A stretch of DNA of 64,000 nucleotides from JBLZUR01 sp048565625 (GTDB taxonomy: Bacteria; Pseudomonadota; Alphaproteobacteria; Sphingomonadales; Sphingomonadaceae), in contig NZ_JBLZUR010000001.1 of the NCBI RefSeq assembly GCF_048565625.1, positions 62,001-126,000 of the forward strand, written 5' to 3'. The notes under the pieces are model-generated. The model did no database searches. It saw only the letters and a program-made list of their open reading frames with translations, and was not told where the DNA came from. The translations under genes and the position numbers were made by a program. Shown here piece by piece: positions 30,330-37,405 of this stretch (its first letter is position 1; every line of letters begins with the position of its first letter).

Positions 30330-30728
30330 ATGGCCACAGCTGCCCATTCCGGCGTCCCCGCCAAAGCGCCTAGCCGCAAGGATCTGAGCGGTCCGGCGCT
30401 GCGCACCTTTTTCCGCATTGCCGACGCCTGGGGCCTCAAGGAAGCCGAGCAGATGAAGCTTCTCGGGCTCGACAGCCGCTCGACCTTCCAGACCTGGAAG
30501 CGCGGCGCCGTCGCGGCGATTCCCAAGGATGCGCTGGAGCGCATCTCCTATGTCATGGGGATCTACAAGGGGCTGAAGATGCTCCTGCCCCGTACCGCCA
30601 ACGAATGGGTGCGCAAACCCAATGAGGCGCCGCTGTTCGCCGGACGCCCGGCGATCGAGCGGATGGCCTCGGGCAATGTCGCCGATCTCTACGTGGTGCG
30701 CCAATATATCGACGCGCAGCGCGGCTGA
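30330..30728 (+). CDS. Xre/MbcA/ParS-type antitoxin
   Basis: This 132-residue protein has an N-terminal Xre-like helix-turn-helix (LLGLDSRSTFQTWKRGAVAAIPKDALERISYVMGIYKGLKMLL) and a C-terminal toxin-binding segment NEWVRKPNEAPLFAGRPAIERMASG, the classic DUF2384 signature. It neutralises the RES toxin encoded immediately after, with a 1-nt overlap (TGATG). It probably also represses its own promoter through the inverted repeat upstream. Confidence 0.88.
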   Translation: MATAAHSGVPAKAPSRKDLSGPALRTFFRIADAWGLKEAEQMKLLGLDSRSTFQTWKRGAVAAIPKDALERISYVMGIYKGLKMLLPRTANEWVRKPNEAPLFAGRPAIERMASGNVADLYVVRQYIDAQRG

Positions 30729-31411
30729 TGGATGCCATTGCGACGACGCAAGTGCGGTGGCAACCGTGCTACCGGATCGTCGCAAGCCGGTTCCCGCCCA
30801 TATCGCTGTTTGAGGATGTCGCGGACCCGGCCGACCTGGAAGCGGTCTATGCGATCGAGGCGATGACCAATGACCGGCTTCGCGACGAGGTCGGGGACCT
30901 CGCTCTCGTCCCCCCGGAGGACCGGGTCTCGGGGCCCGGCACGTCGGCGATCATGGCAGCGTTCACCCACCTCAATCCCGATGGCAGCCGGTTCTGTGAC
31001 GGCAGTTTCGGGCTGTTCTACGCTGCCAGCACCATCGAGACTGCGGTTGCCGAGACGCGCCATCACCGAACCCGCTTCATGGCGTACACCCACGAACCGG
31101 CGCAGGAACTCGACATGCGCGTCTACGCGGTCGACCTGGACGCCATGCTCCACGATATTCGCGGCCTGCGCGATGAACGCCCTGCCCTCTACGCCCCGGA
31201 CAGCTATGCCGCCGGCCAGGCGCTTGGCCGACACCTGCGTGAGCAAGGTTCGGATGGCATCGTGTACCAAAGCGTGCGCGACGCCGACGGCGAGTGCGCC
31301 GCGGTGTTCCGCCCTCGCCTACTCGCCAACAGCCGACAGGAGCGGCACCTGTGCTACGTTTGGGATGGCCGGGCGATTGTCACCGTCTACGAGAAGAAGA
31401 CATTTGCCTAA
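30728..31411 (+). CDS. RES-domain toxin
   Basis: This 227-residue RES-family protein includes the conserved Arg-Tyr/Glu region WQPCYRIVASRFPPISLFEDVADP, GSRFCDGSFGLFYAASTIETAVAETRHHR and LREQGSDGIVYQSVRDADGECAAVFRP. RES toxins such as MbcT and ParT modify or cleave NAD or ADP-ribosylate metabolic enzymes. The gene is preceded by its DUF2384 antitoxin in the usual order. It would stabilise the plasmid by post-segregational killing. Confidence 0.88.
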   Translation: MDAIATTQVRWQPCYRIVASRFPPISLFEDVADPADLEAVYAIEAMTNDRLRDEVGDLALVPPEDRVSGPGTSAIMAAFTHLNPDGSRFCDGSFGLFYAASTIETAVAETRHHRTRFMAYTHEPAQELDMRVYAVDLDAMLHDIRGLRDERPALYAPDSYAAGQALGRHLREQGSDGIVYQSVRDADGECAAVFRPRLLANSRQERHLCYVWDGRAIVTVYEKKTFA

Positions 31412-31455
31412 AGGTCCTGCGGACAAGCTAACCTTTCGGCCTTGAGTGACGCCTG

Positions 31456-31827
31456 TCAGGAATAGACCCCGGCAGCCATACGATCGAGATCTTCCATGAC
31501 GATATCGATATCGCCATTCGCAACCAATTCCGCAGCCGTTTTCCCAACTCCAGAAAGGGGTTGATGCTTGAACCAGATAACCGCCTTGCCTTCTTCGCCT
31601 GCAAGTTCTGCCGCTCGCGTTATAACTCGGGCTATTTCCTCCAGTTTAATCTGCACGGTCGGGGCGGAGGGATACAGAGTCATGGCCTTACGATCCAGGC
31701 GAGCAACGCGAGCCAAATGCGCCATGGAGAAGCGCAGGCGCTCCGCCAGACGACGGGGCGCGATGATCTCATTCTCGCGAATGTCATCCTGGAAGGCTGC
31801 AGTCATTGGGCAGTCCATATTCAACAT
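31456..31827 (-). CDS. Orphan MbcA-like (DUF2384) protein
   Basis: This 123-residue protein lies convergent with the RES toxin gene. Its C-terminus WFKHQPLSGVGKTAAELVANGDIDIVMEDLDRMAAGVYS matches the MbcA/ParS toxin-binding pattern (W...P....GKT..ELV..G....V...L...G.Y). An N-terminal helical region AERLRFSMAHLARVARL could bind DNA. No second RES gene is adjacent, so it is an orphan or a second regulator for the neighbouring toxin. The start is uncertain. ATGs at 31818 and 31806 are alternatives, because an inverted repeat overlaps 31827. Confidence 0.65.
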   Translation of the reverse strand: MLNMDCPMTAAFQDDIRENEIIAPRRLAERLRFSMAHLARVARLDRKAMTLYPSAPTVQIKLEEIARVITRAAELAGEEGKAVIWFKHQPLSGVGKTAAELVANGDIDIVMEDLDRMAAGVYS

Positions 31828-31848
31828 GTGAAGACAAAACTCTCACAT
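31826..31848. promoter_or_regulatory. Inverted repeat at start of orphan MbcA-like gene
   Basis: ATGTGA (31826-31831) and TCACAT (31843-31848) flank an 11-nt spacer over the first possible start codon. It is a candidate operator for autoregulation. Confidence 0.4.
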
Positions 31849-31870
31849 CTCAGAACCGCTGAAGATTGTC

Positions 31871-32887
31871 CTAGCTCCAATGCTGATCGAGCAGCGCTTT
31901 CAACGCGGCCTCCGCTTCAGCCCGCGTACCACCGGCATGCGGGAGCAAGGTAAGTTTGAGACCCTTACGATCCACCGCCTCCACTTTCAGCAATGGTTTC
32001 CCCCCTTCGGACACGATCGTTTCCGGCTTTCCTGACTTCTTGGGGGATCCTGACCTCTTGGGGGGATCGGCGGCCAGAGCGAGGGCGCGTATGATATCGG
32101 GGACCGGCATCGGTGCTGCACGATCCGACTGCACCTGAGCGAGACGTCCCGCCTCGGCGAACACACGCTGCCGCCGATCCTCCGGTTTCAAGAGAGGCTT
32201 GATCGCGGTGACATGCTTGATCCTGAGATCCTGCGGAAGGGCGAAGGCCGCCATCAGTTCCGCCGGCAGCCGGGCAAGGTCGAGATAGCGGCTGAGCCAG
32301 CTTTCCGTGACATTGATCCGCTCGGCCATCACCTTCTGGCGCCCCTCATAATAGGCGTCGAGCGCGCGCAGATAGTCGCGCGCGCGCTCCAGATCGGTGA
32401 GATCGTCGCGCGCCCGATTCTCGAGGTCGGCGAGACGGAAGGCCTCCTCGTCGGTAAGGCTGCGGATATCGACGAGAAAGCGGAAATCCGGATAGTTGTG
32501 GGCGCGCAGCCAACTGATCGTCCAATGCCGGCGCGCGCCGCAAATCACCTCGAAATCGAAGGCAGGATCGTCCTTCACGCGGCGAACGATGGCGGGCATT
32601 TCTTGCTTGCCCTGCGCCTTGATGCTCTCGATGAGGTCGGCGCACCGCTCCTCATTGAGGAGCGCATATTCGCGGTTATGCCCCGCCCACATTCGGCAGC
32701 GCGCGGGATCGACAAGCTCATGGGTGCGCGAGACGACGCTGCCCGTCGCCAATTCGGCAAGCCGGCTTTCCCGGCCCGCCAGCACGCTCGCACCGATGCC
32801 AGGGCGCCGCGCCGCTGGGGCTTGCGCCCCCGGGTCGATTCCGGCGACCAGATCAGCCGCGAAGTTGGCGTTCTTCTTGCTCATCAT
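31871..32887 (-). CDS. parB: Plasmid partition protein ParB
   Basis: This 338-residue ParB/RepB-type protein has the ParB N-terminal domain with the CTPase motif region GARRHWTISWLRAHNYPDFRF and ENRARDDLTDLERARDYLRAL. A helix-turn-helix (QKVMAERINVTESWLSRYLDLARLP) follows, then a basic linker and a C-terminal dimer domain. It lies 44 bp after parA on the same strand. A perfect palindrome in that gap is the likely parS. Together with ParA it segregates the plasmid. Confidence 0.88.
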   Translation of the reverse strand: MMSKKNANFAADLVAGIDPGAQAPAARRPGIGASVLAGRESRLAELATGSVVSRTHELVDPARCRMWAGHNREYALLNEERCADLIESIKAQGKQEMPAIVRRVKDDPAFDFEVICGARRHWTISWLRAHNYPDFRFLVDIRSLTDEEAFRLADLENRARDDLTDLERARDYLRALDAYYEGRQKVMAERINVTESWLSRYLDLARLPAELMAAFALPQDLRIKHVTAIKPLLKPEDRRQRVFAEAGRLAQVQSDRAAPMPVPDIIRALALAADPPKRSGSPKKSGKPETIVSEGGKPLLKVEAVDRKGLKLTLLPHAGGTRAEAEAALKALLDQHWS

Positions 32888-32904
32888 CCACCCCTTCTAC
32901 CCGG

Positions 32905-32922
32905 AATTGCACCGGTGCAATT
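32905..32922. promoter_or_regulatory. parS: parS-like palindrome 1 (parA-parB gap)
   Basis: AATTGCACCGGTGCAATT is an 18-bp perfect palindrome between parA and parB. The same core is repeated between parA and repA at 34303-34328. Position and repetition suggest ParB binding sites. Confidence 0.65.
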
Positions 32923-32931
32923 TTGCTCGCA

Positions 32932-34173
32932 TCAGGCGAGTCCCTCCTTGCGAAGCCGCGTCAAATGGCTCGGCCACATCGACCGGATGTCGACCTCGAT
33001 TTCGCTGTTCACGCCGTCAAGATAGGCAAGGCAGCGGTTGCGCACCGCCGAACTGGTGACCGGGCCGTCCAGCTCGTAGACGGTCATCAGCCGCGCCGTT
33101 GCATTGTCGATTTCGGCCGAATCCTTGAGCGGCGTACGGACGATCGCGTGACCGAAAAGGGTCCGCATCAGGTTCAGCAGTTCCTTCTGCATCGACTTGT
33201 TCTCATCGACCTTGGACGCCACAAAGCGCAGGAACTGTAGTGATGGCGCCAAGCCGCGATCGGCCAGCGTCTCGATGGTCTCATCGAGCATGGCGAGGAA
33301 GGCCGCCGTCGACGAGAAGTCCATCACCGTCGGCGGAACCGGCACCACCAGCGCATTGGCCGCGCGCAGCACCGAAAGCGAGATCGCGCCGAGCGCCGGA
33401 GGCGGATCGAGAACCACCACATCGAACCGATCGGCAATGCTCGCGATGCCTTGCGCCATGCGGTCGATCAGGTTCCCCTGCCCCCGCGCCATGCGCGCTG
33501 CGATTTCATATTCCGACTGGAACAGCCGCAGATTGGCCGGAACAAGCTCCAGACCGTCGAAGTGGGTCTTGCGCAGAGCATAGTCGAGCGACTCCATGTC
33601 GTCGTGCCGCAGGAATGGATAGAGCGTGTCCTCCTCGGTCAGGTCGAGGTCGGGCACATAGCCGAATAGCGTGGTTGCCGACGCCTGGCTGTCGCAATCG
33701 ATGAGAGCCACCCGGTAGCCCTTGATCGCGAGATATTGGGCCAGGTGCACCGAGAGTGTCGATTTCCCCACCCCGCCCTTGAAGTTCTGCACCGCGACAA
33801 CACAGCACGGATCGGTTGCAGCCCGCCAGGGCCGGGTGCCGAACAATCCCCGCATGTCGTTGAGCTGCGCCAGGGTATAGCCGACACGCCGATTATTCTC
33901 GGTTCGCGGAGGCGGCGGCAAGCGGCCGTCCTTCTCGGCCTCGCGAATGGCCGCCGCGGTTCGGCCGACCAGTTCCGCGGCCTTGCCAATCGGGAACGTC
34001 GGCTCGCGCCGCTCGTCCGCCCGGGCACTACGCGCGGAGTCGCGGAGCCGCTCGAGGACAGAGCTGGTCCGTTGTGCGAGCGTTGAGACGGACAGCAGGT
34101 CCTGCGTGCCCTCAATATCGAGTGATGCAGCCAAGAGAGGCCCCCTTGCGAAACTAGAAGGGGCATAGCTCAA
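32932..34173 (-). CDS. parA: Plasmid partition ATPase ParA
   Basis: This 413-residue ParA has an N-terminal MerR-like DNA-binding region (FPIGKAAELVGRTAAAIREAEKDGRLPPP...) at about residues 60-115. A deviant Walker A KGGVGKS, Walker A' LIDCDSQASAT and Walker B VVVLDPPPALG follow. The extra N-terminal domain is typical of type Ia ParA, which also represses its own operon. It lies between two copies of a palindrome, with parB downstream and repA upstream. Confidence 0.92.
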   Translation of the reverse strand: MSYAPSSFARGPLLAASLDIEGTQDLLSVSTLAQRTSSVLERLRDSARSARADERREPTFPIGKAAELVGRTAAAIREAEKDGRLPPPPRTENNRRVGYTLAQLNDMRGLFGTRPWRAATDPCCVVAVQNFKGGVGKSTLSVHLAQYLAIKGYRVALIDCDSQASATTLFGYVPDLDLTEEDTLYPFLRHDDMESLDYALRKTHFDGLELVPANLRLFQSEYEIAARMARGQGNLIDRMAQGIASIADRFDVVVLDPPPALGAISLSVLRAANALVVPVPPTVMDFSSTAAFLAMLDETIETLADRGLAPSLQFLRFVASKVDENKSMQKELLNLMRTLFGHAIVRTPLKDSAEIDNATARLMTVYELDGPVTSSAVRNRCLAYLDGVNSEIEVDIRSMWPSHLTRLRKEGLA

Positions 34174-34302
34174 TTTGCACTTTTAGGTCAATCTAAGGCT
34201 GATTTTCGCAAGTCGGCCCAGCCCGAAGGGCGAAACTTGCCCAATCTGCGCAGCAGACCTTTTGCGCCCCCTCGCAACCTGACCCCTTGGGGGCAGTTCA
34301 CC

Positions 34303-34328
34303 CCGAAATTGCACCGGTGCAATTTCGG
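34303..34328. promoter_or_regulatory. parS: parS-like palindrome 2 (repA-parA gap)
   Basis: This perfect 26-bp palindrome extends the 18-bp core AATTGCACCGGTGCAATT with CCGA and TCGG on its outer ends. It lies 1 nt beyond the repA stop and upstream of parA. It is probably both a centromere site and a parA operator. Confidence 0.68.
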
Positions 34329-34329
34329 C

Positions 34330-35493
34330 TCACGGGCGCCCGCGTCGTGCCAGGAAACTCTCGCAGAAGCCGGTCCAGGATGCGATCAGCTTGGCGCCCT
34401 TGAGCTTCGCCAGCCTTTCGCCCATCTGCGCGCGATAGGCATCGGCAATGAGATCGATGTCCCAACCGCCGCCAGCCGAACGGCCGATGGCCGCGAGCGT
34501 GTCCGAGCCAAAGCGGATCGTGCCGTTCGGGAAGGTGACCTCCCCTGCCCCAGCCTTATCCTTTGACACCAAGGCCGCCACGGCCGCCTGTGTGACAGCC
34601 TCGACGGCAACGGTCTCCACCTCGTCCTCGCGCCGCGCCTTTCTGCCCGCAGAGTGCCGACCGATCTCATCCACGGTCGCGATTTGGGCCGGAGCATCCT
34701 TGGGCTCAAAGCGGAATTCGATTTCGGTGACGGTTCTGCCCTGGCGGATCTCCCGCCACTCCACGCGAAAATGGGCGAGCTGGTCGATTTCGGCCTTCGC
34801 CTTTTCGAGAACTTTGCGGCGCAGCTGCGCGAAATCCTTGTAGACGTCCGGCGCAATGCCGAGCAGCGCACGCAGAGCCGTCATGTCGCCCTTCCAAAGC
34901 GACTGGCGCCTATGCAGCCGTAGCGCCCCGATCTCGTACAGCTTGAGCGCATAGGTTGATCGGAAGCCGAGCACCGCCTGGCGGTTCAGGACCGCATAGG
35001 TCTCCGATTCCTGGATCAGCTTTCGGGCTTCGGGCGTGAACTCCCACTCGATCCACCCAGCGTCCGCGCCCTCTTCGTCTTCCGCTTCTTCGCGCGACGA
35101 TGAGATAAGCGAAAAGCGCAGCGTCGCCTTCTTGCCGCGCCAGGACTTGTCGTCGACCGCGAAAAGCGTGCGGTGCAATTCCTCGAGCATGTCCGAGATG
35201 CGCTCATTGCCCTTGTGGCCGCGGCGAATGTCCGCCTTTCGCATCTTGTGCGGGCGGTCCTCCCAGGCATCACCGCCCGCGGTCAAAATCATCAGCGCAA
35301 GCAAACGCGAAGCAGTCAGGCTAAGCGACTGGCCTTTGACGAACTTGACCTCGACGATGCTGCCGGGCTTGGCGAACTCGTCACCGCCCTTTGCCTGCAG
35401 GGCGGCAGCCACCCGCATCGCCCGTCCCGGAGAAGCGTCATCGCCGGTGGGGGAGGGCGTTACAGCGTGATCTAGGGCTTGCTCGTCATCCAT
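34330..35493 (-). CDS. repA: Plasmid replication initiator RepA (Rep_3-like)
   Basis: The 387-residue protein fits the initiator family with tandem winged-helix domains. The first domain spans about residues 45-180 (VEVKFVKGQSLSLTASRLLALMILTAGG). The second spans 185-275, including TYAVLNRQAVLGFRSTYALKLYEIGALRLHRRQSLWKGDMTALRALLGI. It binds iterons to open the origin. A clear iteron array lies just upstream of its start, and inverted half-iterons lie near its promoter, which fits autorepression. A C-terminal extension of about 110 residues is unassigned. Confidence 0.88.
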   Translation of the reverse strand: MDDEQALDHAVTPSPTGDDASPGRAMRVAAALQAKGGDEFAKPGSIVEVKFVKGQSLSLTASRLLALMILTAGGDAWEDRPHKMRKADIRRGHKGNERISDMLEELHRTLFAVDDKSWRGKKATLRFSLISSSREEAEDEEGADAGWIEWEFTPEARKLIQESETYAVLNRQAVLGFRSTYALKLYEIGALRLHRRQSLWKGDMTALRALLGIAPDVYKDFAQLRRKVLEKAKAEIDQLAHFRVEWREIRQGRTVTEIEFRFEPKDAPAQIATVDEIGRHSAGRKARREDEVETVAVEAVTQAAVAALVSKDKAGAGEVTFPNGTIRFGSDTLAAIGRSAGGGWDIDLIADAYRAQMGERLAKLKGAKLIASWTGFCESFLARRGRP

Positions 35494-35537
35494 GCCATGA
35501 AGTCTGCGCCGATTCGTCCAGCGTGGGAGAAAATCTG

Positions 35538-35975
35538 CCTGACCTGTCCTTACGCGTCAAGTCAGGGCAGGATAGACACCGGATTCGGCCCCCAAGAGGT
35601 CAGGATGGAACTTCGCTCCGAAGCAGCAAAACATGAGGAAGTGCGGCGAGTCGCGTTTCCAAGCGCCCGGACCCGCGCAAACGGCAGCGCGGACGCCGAA
35701 GAAAGTCCCTGACGAACGCCATGGCGAGCGAATCACTCCAGGAGGAAGCTGGCCCCCATACGGTCAGGAAGGCCCCAGCAGGTCAGGTTGCATCCCCCGA
35801 TCGGTCAGGGAAGCGCCCCCGGAAGGGCAGGCAAAATCCCCCGTCCGGTCAGGATAAGCTTGCTCAAACCCGCAGAAATGCGGTGCTTTCGGCCTCCTGA
35901 ATCTGAATCCTTTTGAATCGGAAAAGCTTCCGCTGCGAGCAGCGGCGTTTTGATTCTTTTTATTTTGAGAAAGAG
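35538..35975. repeat. oriV: Iteron array and AT-rich stretch, probable oriV
   Basis: The motif CCCCC-N4/5-GGTCAGG recurs at 35589, 35753, 35773 (four C), 35794, 35816 (degenerate, GGGCAGG) and 35838. The last five are spaced 20-22 bp, or two helical turns. Inverted half-sites CCTGACC (35538) and CCCTGAC (35707) lie nearer repA. An AT-rich run at about 35945-35970 follows the array and could be the unwinding element. The arrangement beside repA supports an iteron-controlled origin. Confidence 0.75.
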
Positions 35976-36084
35976 ATCGGCGTCGCGCCTGATGCAATCG
36001 TTCAATCCCCCCGCCTGGAGGGATACGCGAAGTTAGCCGCCCACGATAGGCTGCCGGCCAAATGACCTTGCGCATGGAGGGTGC

Positions 36085-36411
36085 ATGATCAACTTCGCCA
36101 AGTTCGAGATCATCGGCCGGATCGGGGAAATCGACGCGCGGCCGAAAGTCACCCTGCTGTCGGTCTGCGCGAATTATCGCCGCAAGGGTGACGATAACGA
36201 ATGGCAGGAAGACAGCCACTGGAACCGCGTGAGCGTCTTCAGCGAAGGCCAGCGAAAACATATCGCCGACCGGGCTCAAGTCGGGGATCTCGTGCGCATA
36301 GCCGGACGGCTCAAGGACAACTCCTATGAACGCGACGGCGCGACGCACTACACAACCGATCGCATCGTCGAGGAATTCGGGATCCTGGCACCCAAAGGCA
36401 TGCCGGGGTGA
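36085..36411 (+). CDS. Single-stranded-DNA-binding OB-fold protein (short SSB)
   Basis: The 108-residue protein has the SSB OB-fold signature (INFAKFEIIGRIGEIDARPKVTLLSVCANYRRK...EDSHWNRVSVFSEGQRKHIADRAQVGDLVRIAGRL). It lacks the acidic C-terminal tip of housekeeping SSB, so it may bind ssDNA without recruiting the usual partner proteins. It is the first plus-strand gene beyond the origin. Confidence 0.82.
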   Translation: MINFAKFEIIGRIGEIDARPKVTLLSVCANYRRKGDDNEWQEDSHWNRVSVFSEGQRKHIADRAQVGDLVRIAGRLKDNSYERDGATHYTTDRIVEEFGILAPKGMPG

Positions 36412-36417
36412 AATACC

Positions 36418-36430
36418 GGGGAGGGGAGGG
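36418..36430 (+). promoter_or_regulatory. GGGGAGGG leader motif before Toprim gene
   Basis: Overlapping GGGGAGGG units occur 43 nt before the ATG at 36473. The same G-rich motif precedes 37406, 46859, 54899 and 59324. Copies also exist inside genes, so its meaning is uncertain. Confidence 0.35.
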
Positions 36431-36472
36431 CGCAATCAGCAGCGGCGCTCCACCACTTCCGAGGATTAGTCG

Positions 36473-37339
36473 ATGCCCATAGCTGCTCCCCATCGCGCCA
36501 AAGCCATTGTCGAAGCCCTGGGTGGGATCTGGCGCGGTACGCGCGGCGAATGCCGTTGCCCGGCACATGACGACCATGGTCCCAGCCTGTCGGTACGCCT
36601 GGGCGAGCGGGCGATCCTGTTCCACTGCTTTGCCGGCTGCGACACGCGCGATGTTCTGGCTGCTTTGCGCCGGCGCAAACTTCACGATGCGGAGCCGCTC
36701 ACAATGCCGCGCCCGAAGGCGGCCGCGGACCATCGCGCTCTTGCACTTCGCCTATGGAAGGCGAGCCAGCCCATCGCCGGATCTCCAGCGGCCGATTATC
36801 TGGCGGCGCGCGGTCTGCCGCCTCCCTATCCGCGTTGCCTGCGCTACAACCCGCGCACCATCGTCGGGGCCGGTGAGCGCCGCCGGTTCTTTCCGGCGAT
36901 GATCGCCGCGGTCGAGAATGATCTGGGGGTTGTCGCCGTCCAGCGGACCTGCCTCGATCTCGCCGACATCCTGCACAAACCCATGCCAAAGCCGAAGATT
37001 GCCCTTGGCCTTCTCGGCGACGCGGCCATTCGTCTGGCGCCGGCCGGCGAGGAGCTTGGCCTTGCCGAAGGCATCGAGGACGCCCTTTCAGCAATGGCCT
37101 GGTTCGGAACGCCCACCTGGGCGCTGGGCGGGGTCGAACGCCTTGGGCTTGTCGCCATCCCCGAACGGGTCAAGCGTATCATCGTCTATGGCGATCGCGG
37201 TGCCGCCGCTGCCGCCATGCTCAAAAAGGCCCGCCCCCATCTCACAGCCAATGGACGCGAACTGGTGCTCCGGCTGCCGGAACGGCACGCGGACTGGAAT
37301 GATGCTTGGCGTGTCCGCCGGGCCGCCGAGGCGGCCTGA
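36473..37339 (+). CDS. Toprim-domain primase-like protein
   Basis: This 288-residue protein has an N-terminal CHC2-type zinc finger (CRCPAHDDHGPSLSV...ILFHCFAGCDTRDVLAAL) and a C-terminal Toprim domain with the acidic residues GLAEGIEDALSAMAW and VYGDRGAAAAAM. This matches the short Toprim proteins of plasmids and integrative elements that encode a strawberry-notch helicase next door. It probably primes or processes DNA during plasmid replication or transfer. It is likely cotranscribed with the helicase gene 66 bp downstream. Confidence 0.82.
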   Translation: MPIAAPHRAKAIVEALGGIWRGTRGECRCPAHDDHGPSLSVRLGERAILFHCFAGCDTRDVLAALRRRKLHDAEPLTMPRPKAAADHRALALRLWKASQPIAGSPAADYLAARGLPPPYPRCLRYNPRTIVGAGERRRFFPAMIAAVENDLGVVAVQRTCLDLADILHKPMPKPKIALGLLGDAAIRLAPAGEELGLAEGIEDALSAMAWFGTPTWALGGVERLGLVAIPERVKRIIVYGDRGAAAAAMLKKARPHLTANGRELVLRLPERHADWNDAWRVRRAAEAA

Positions 37340-37341
37340 AA

Positions 37342-37385
37342 GGGGAGGGAGCCTTCCGGCTGATGACCTGGCGCTGATGCCAGGT
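37342..37385 (+). promoter_or_regulatory. Leader of helicase gene: GGGGAGGG plus hairpin
   Basis: GGGGAGGG (37342-37349) is followed by a hairpin, ACCTGGC-gctgat-GCCAGGT (37366-37385), ahead of GGAG and the ATG at 37406. Confidence 0.35.
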
Positions 37386-37405
37386 GTCAGACTTGGAGAT
37401 GCCCC

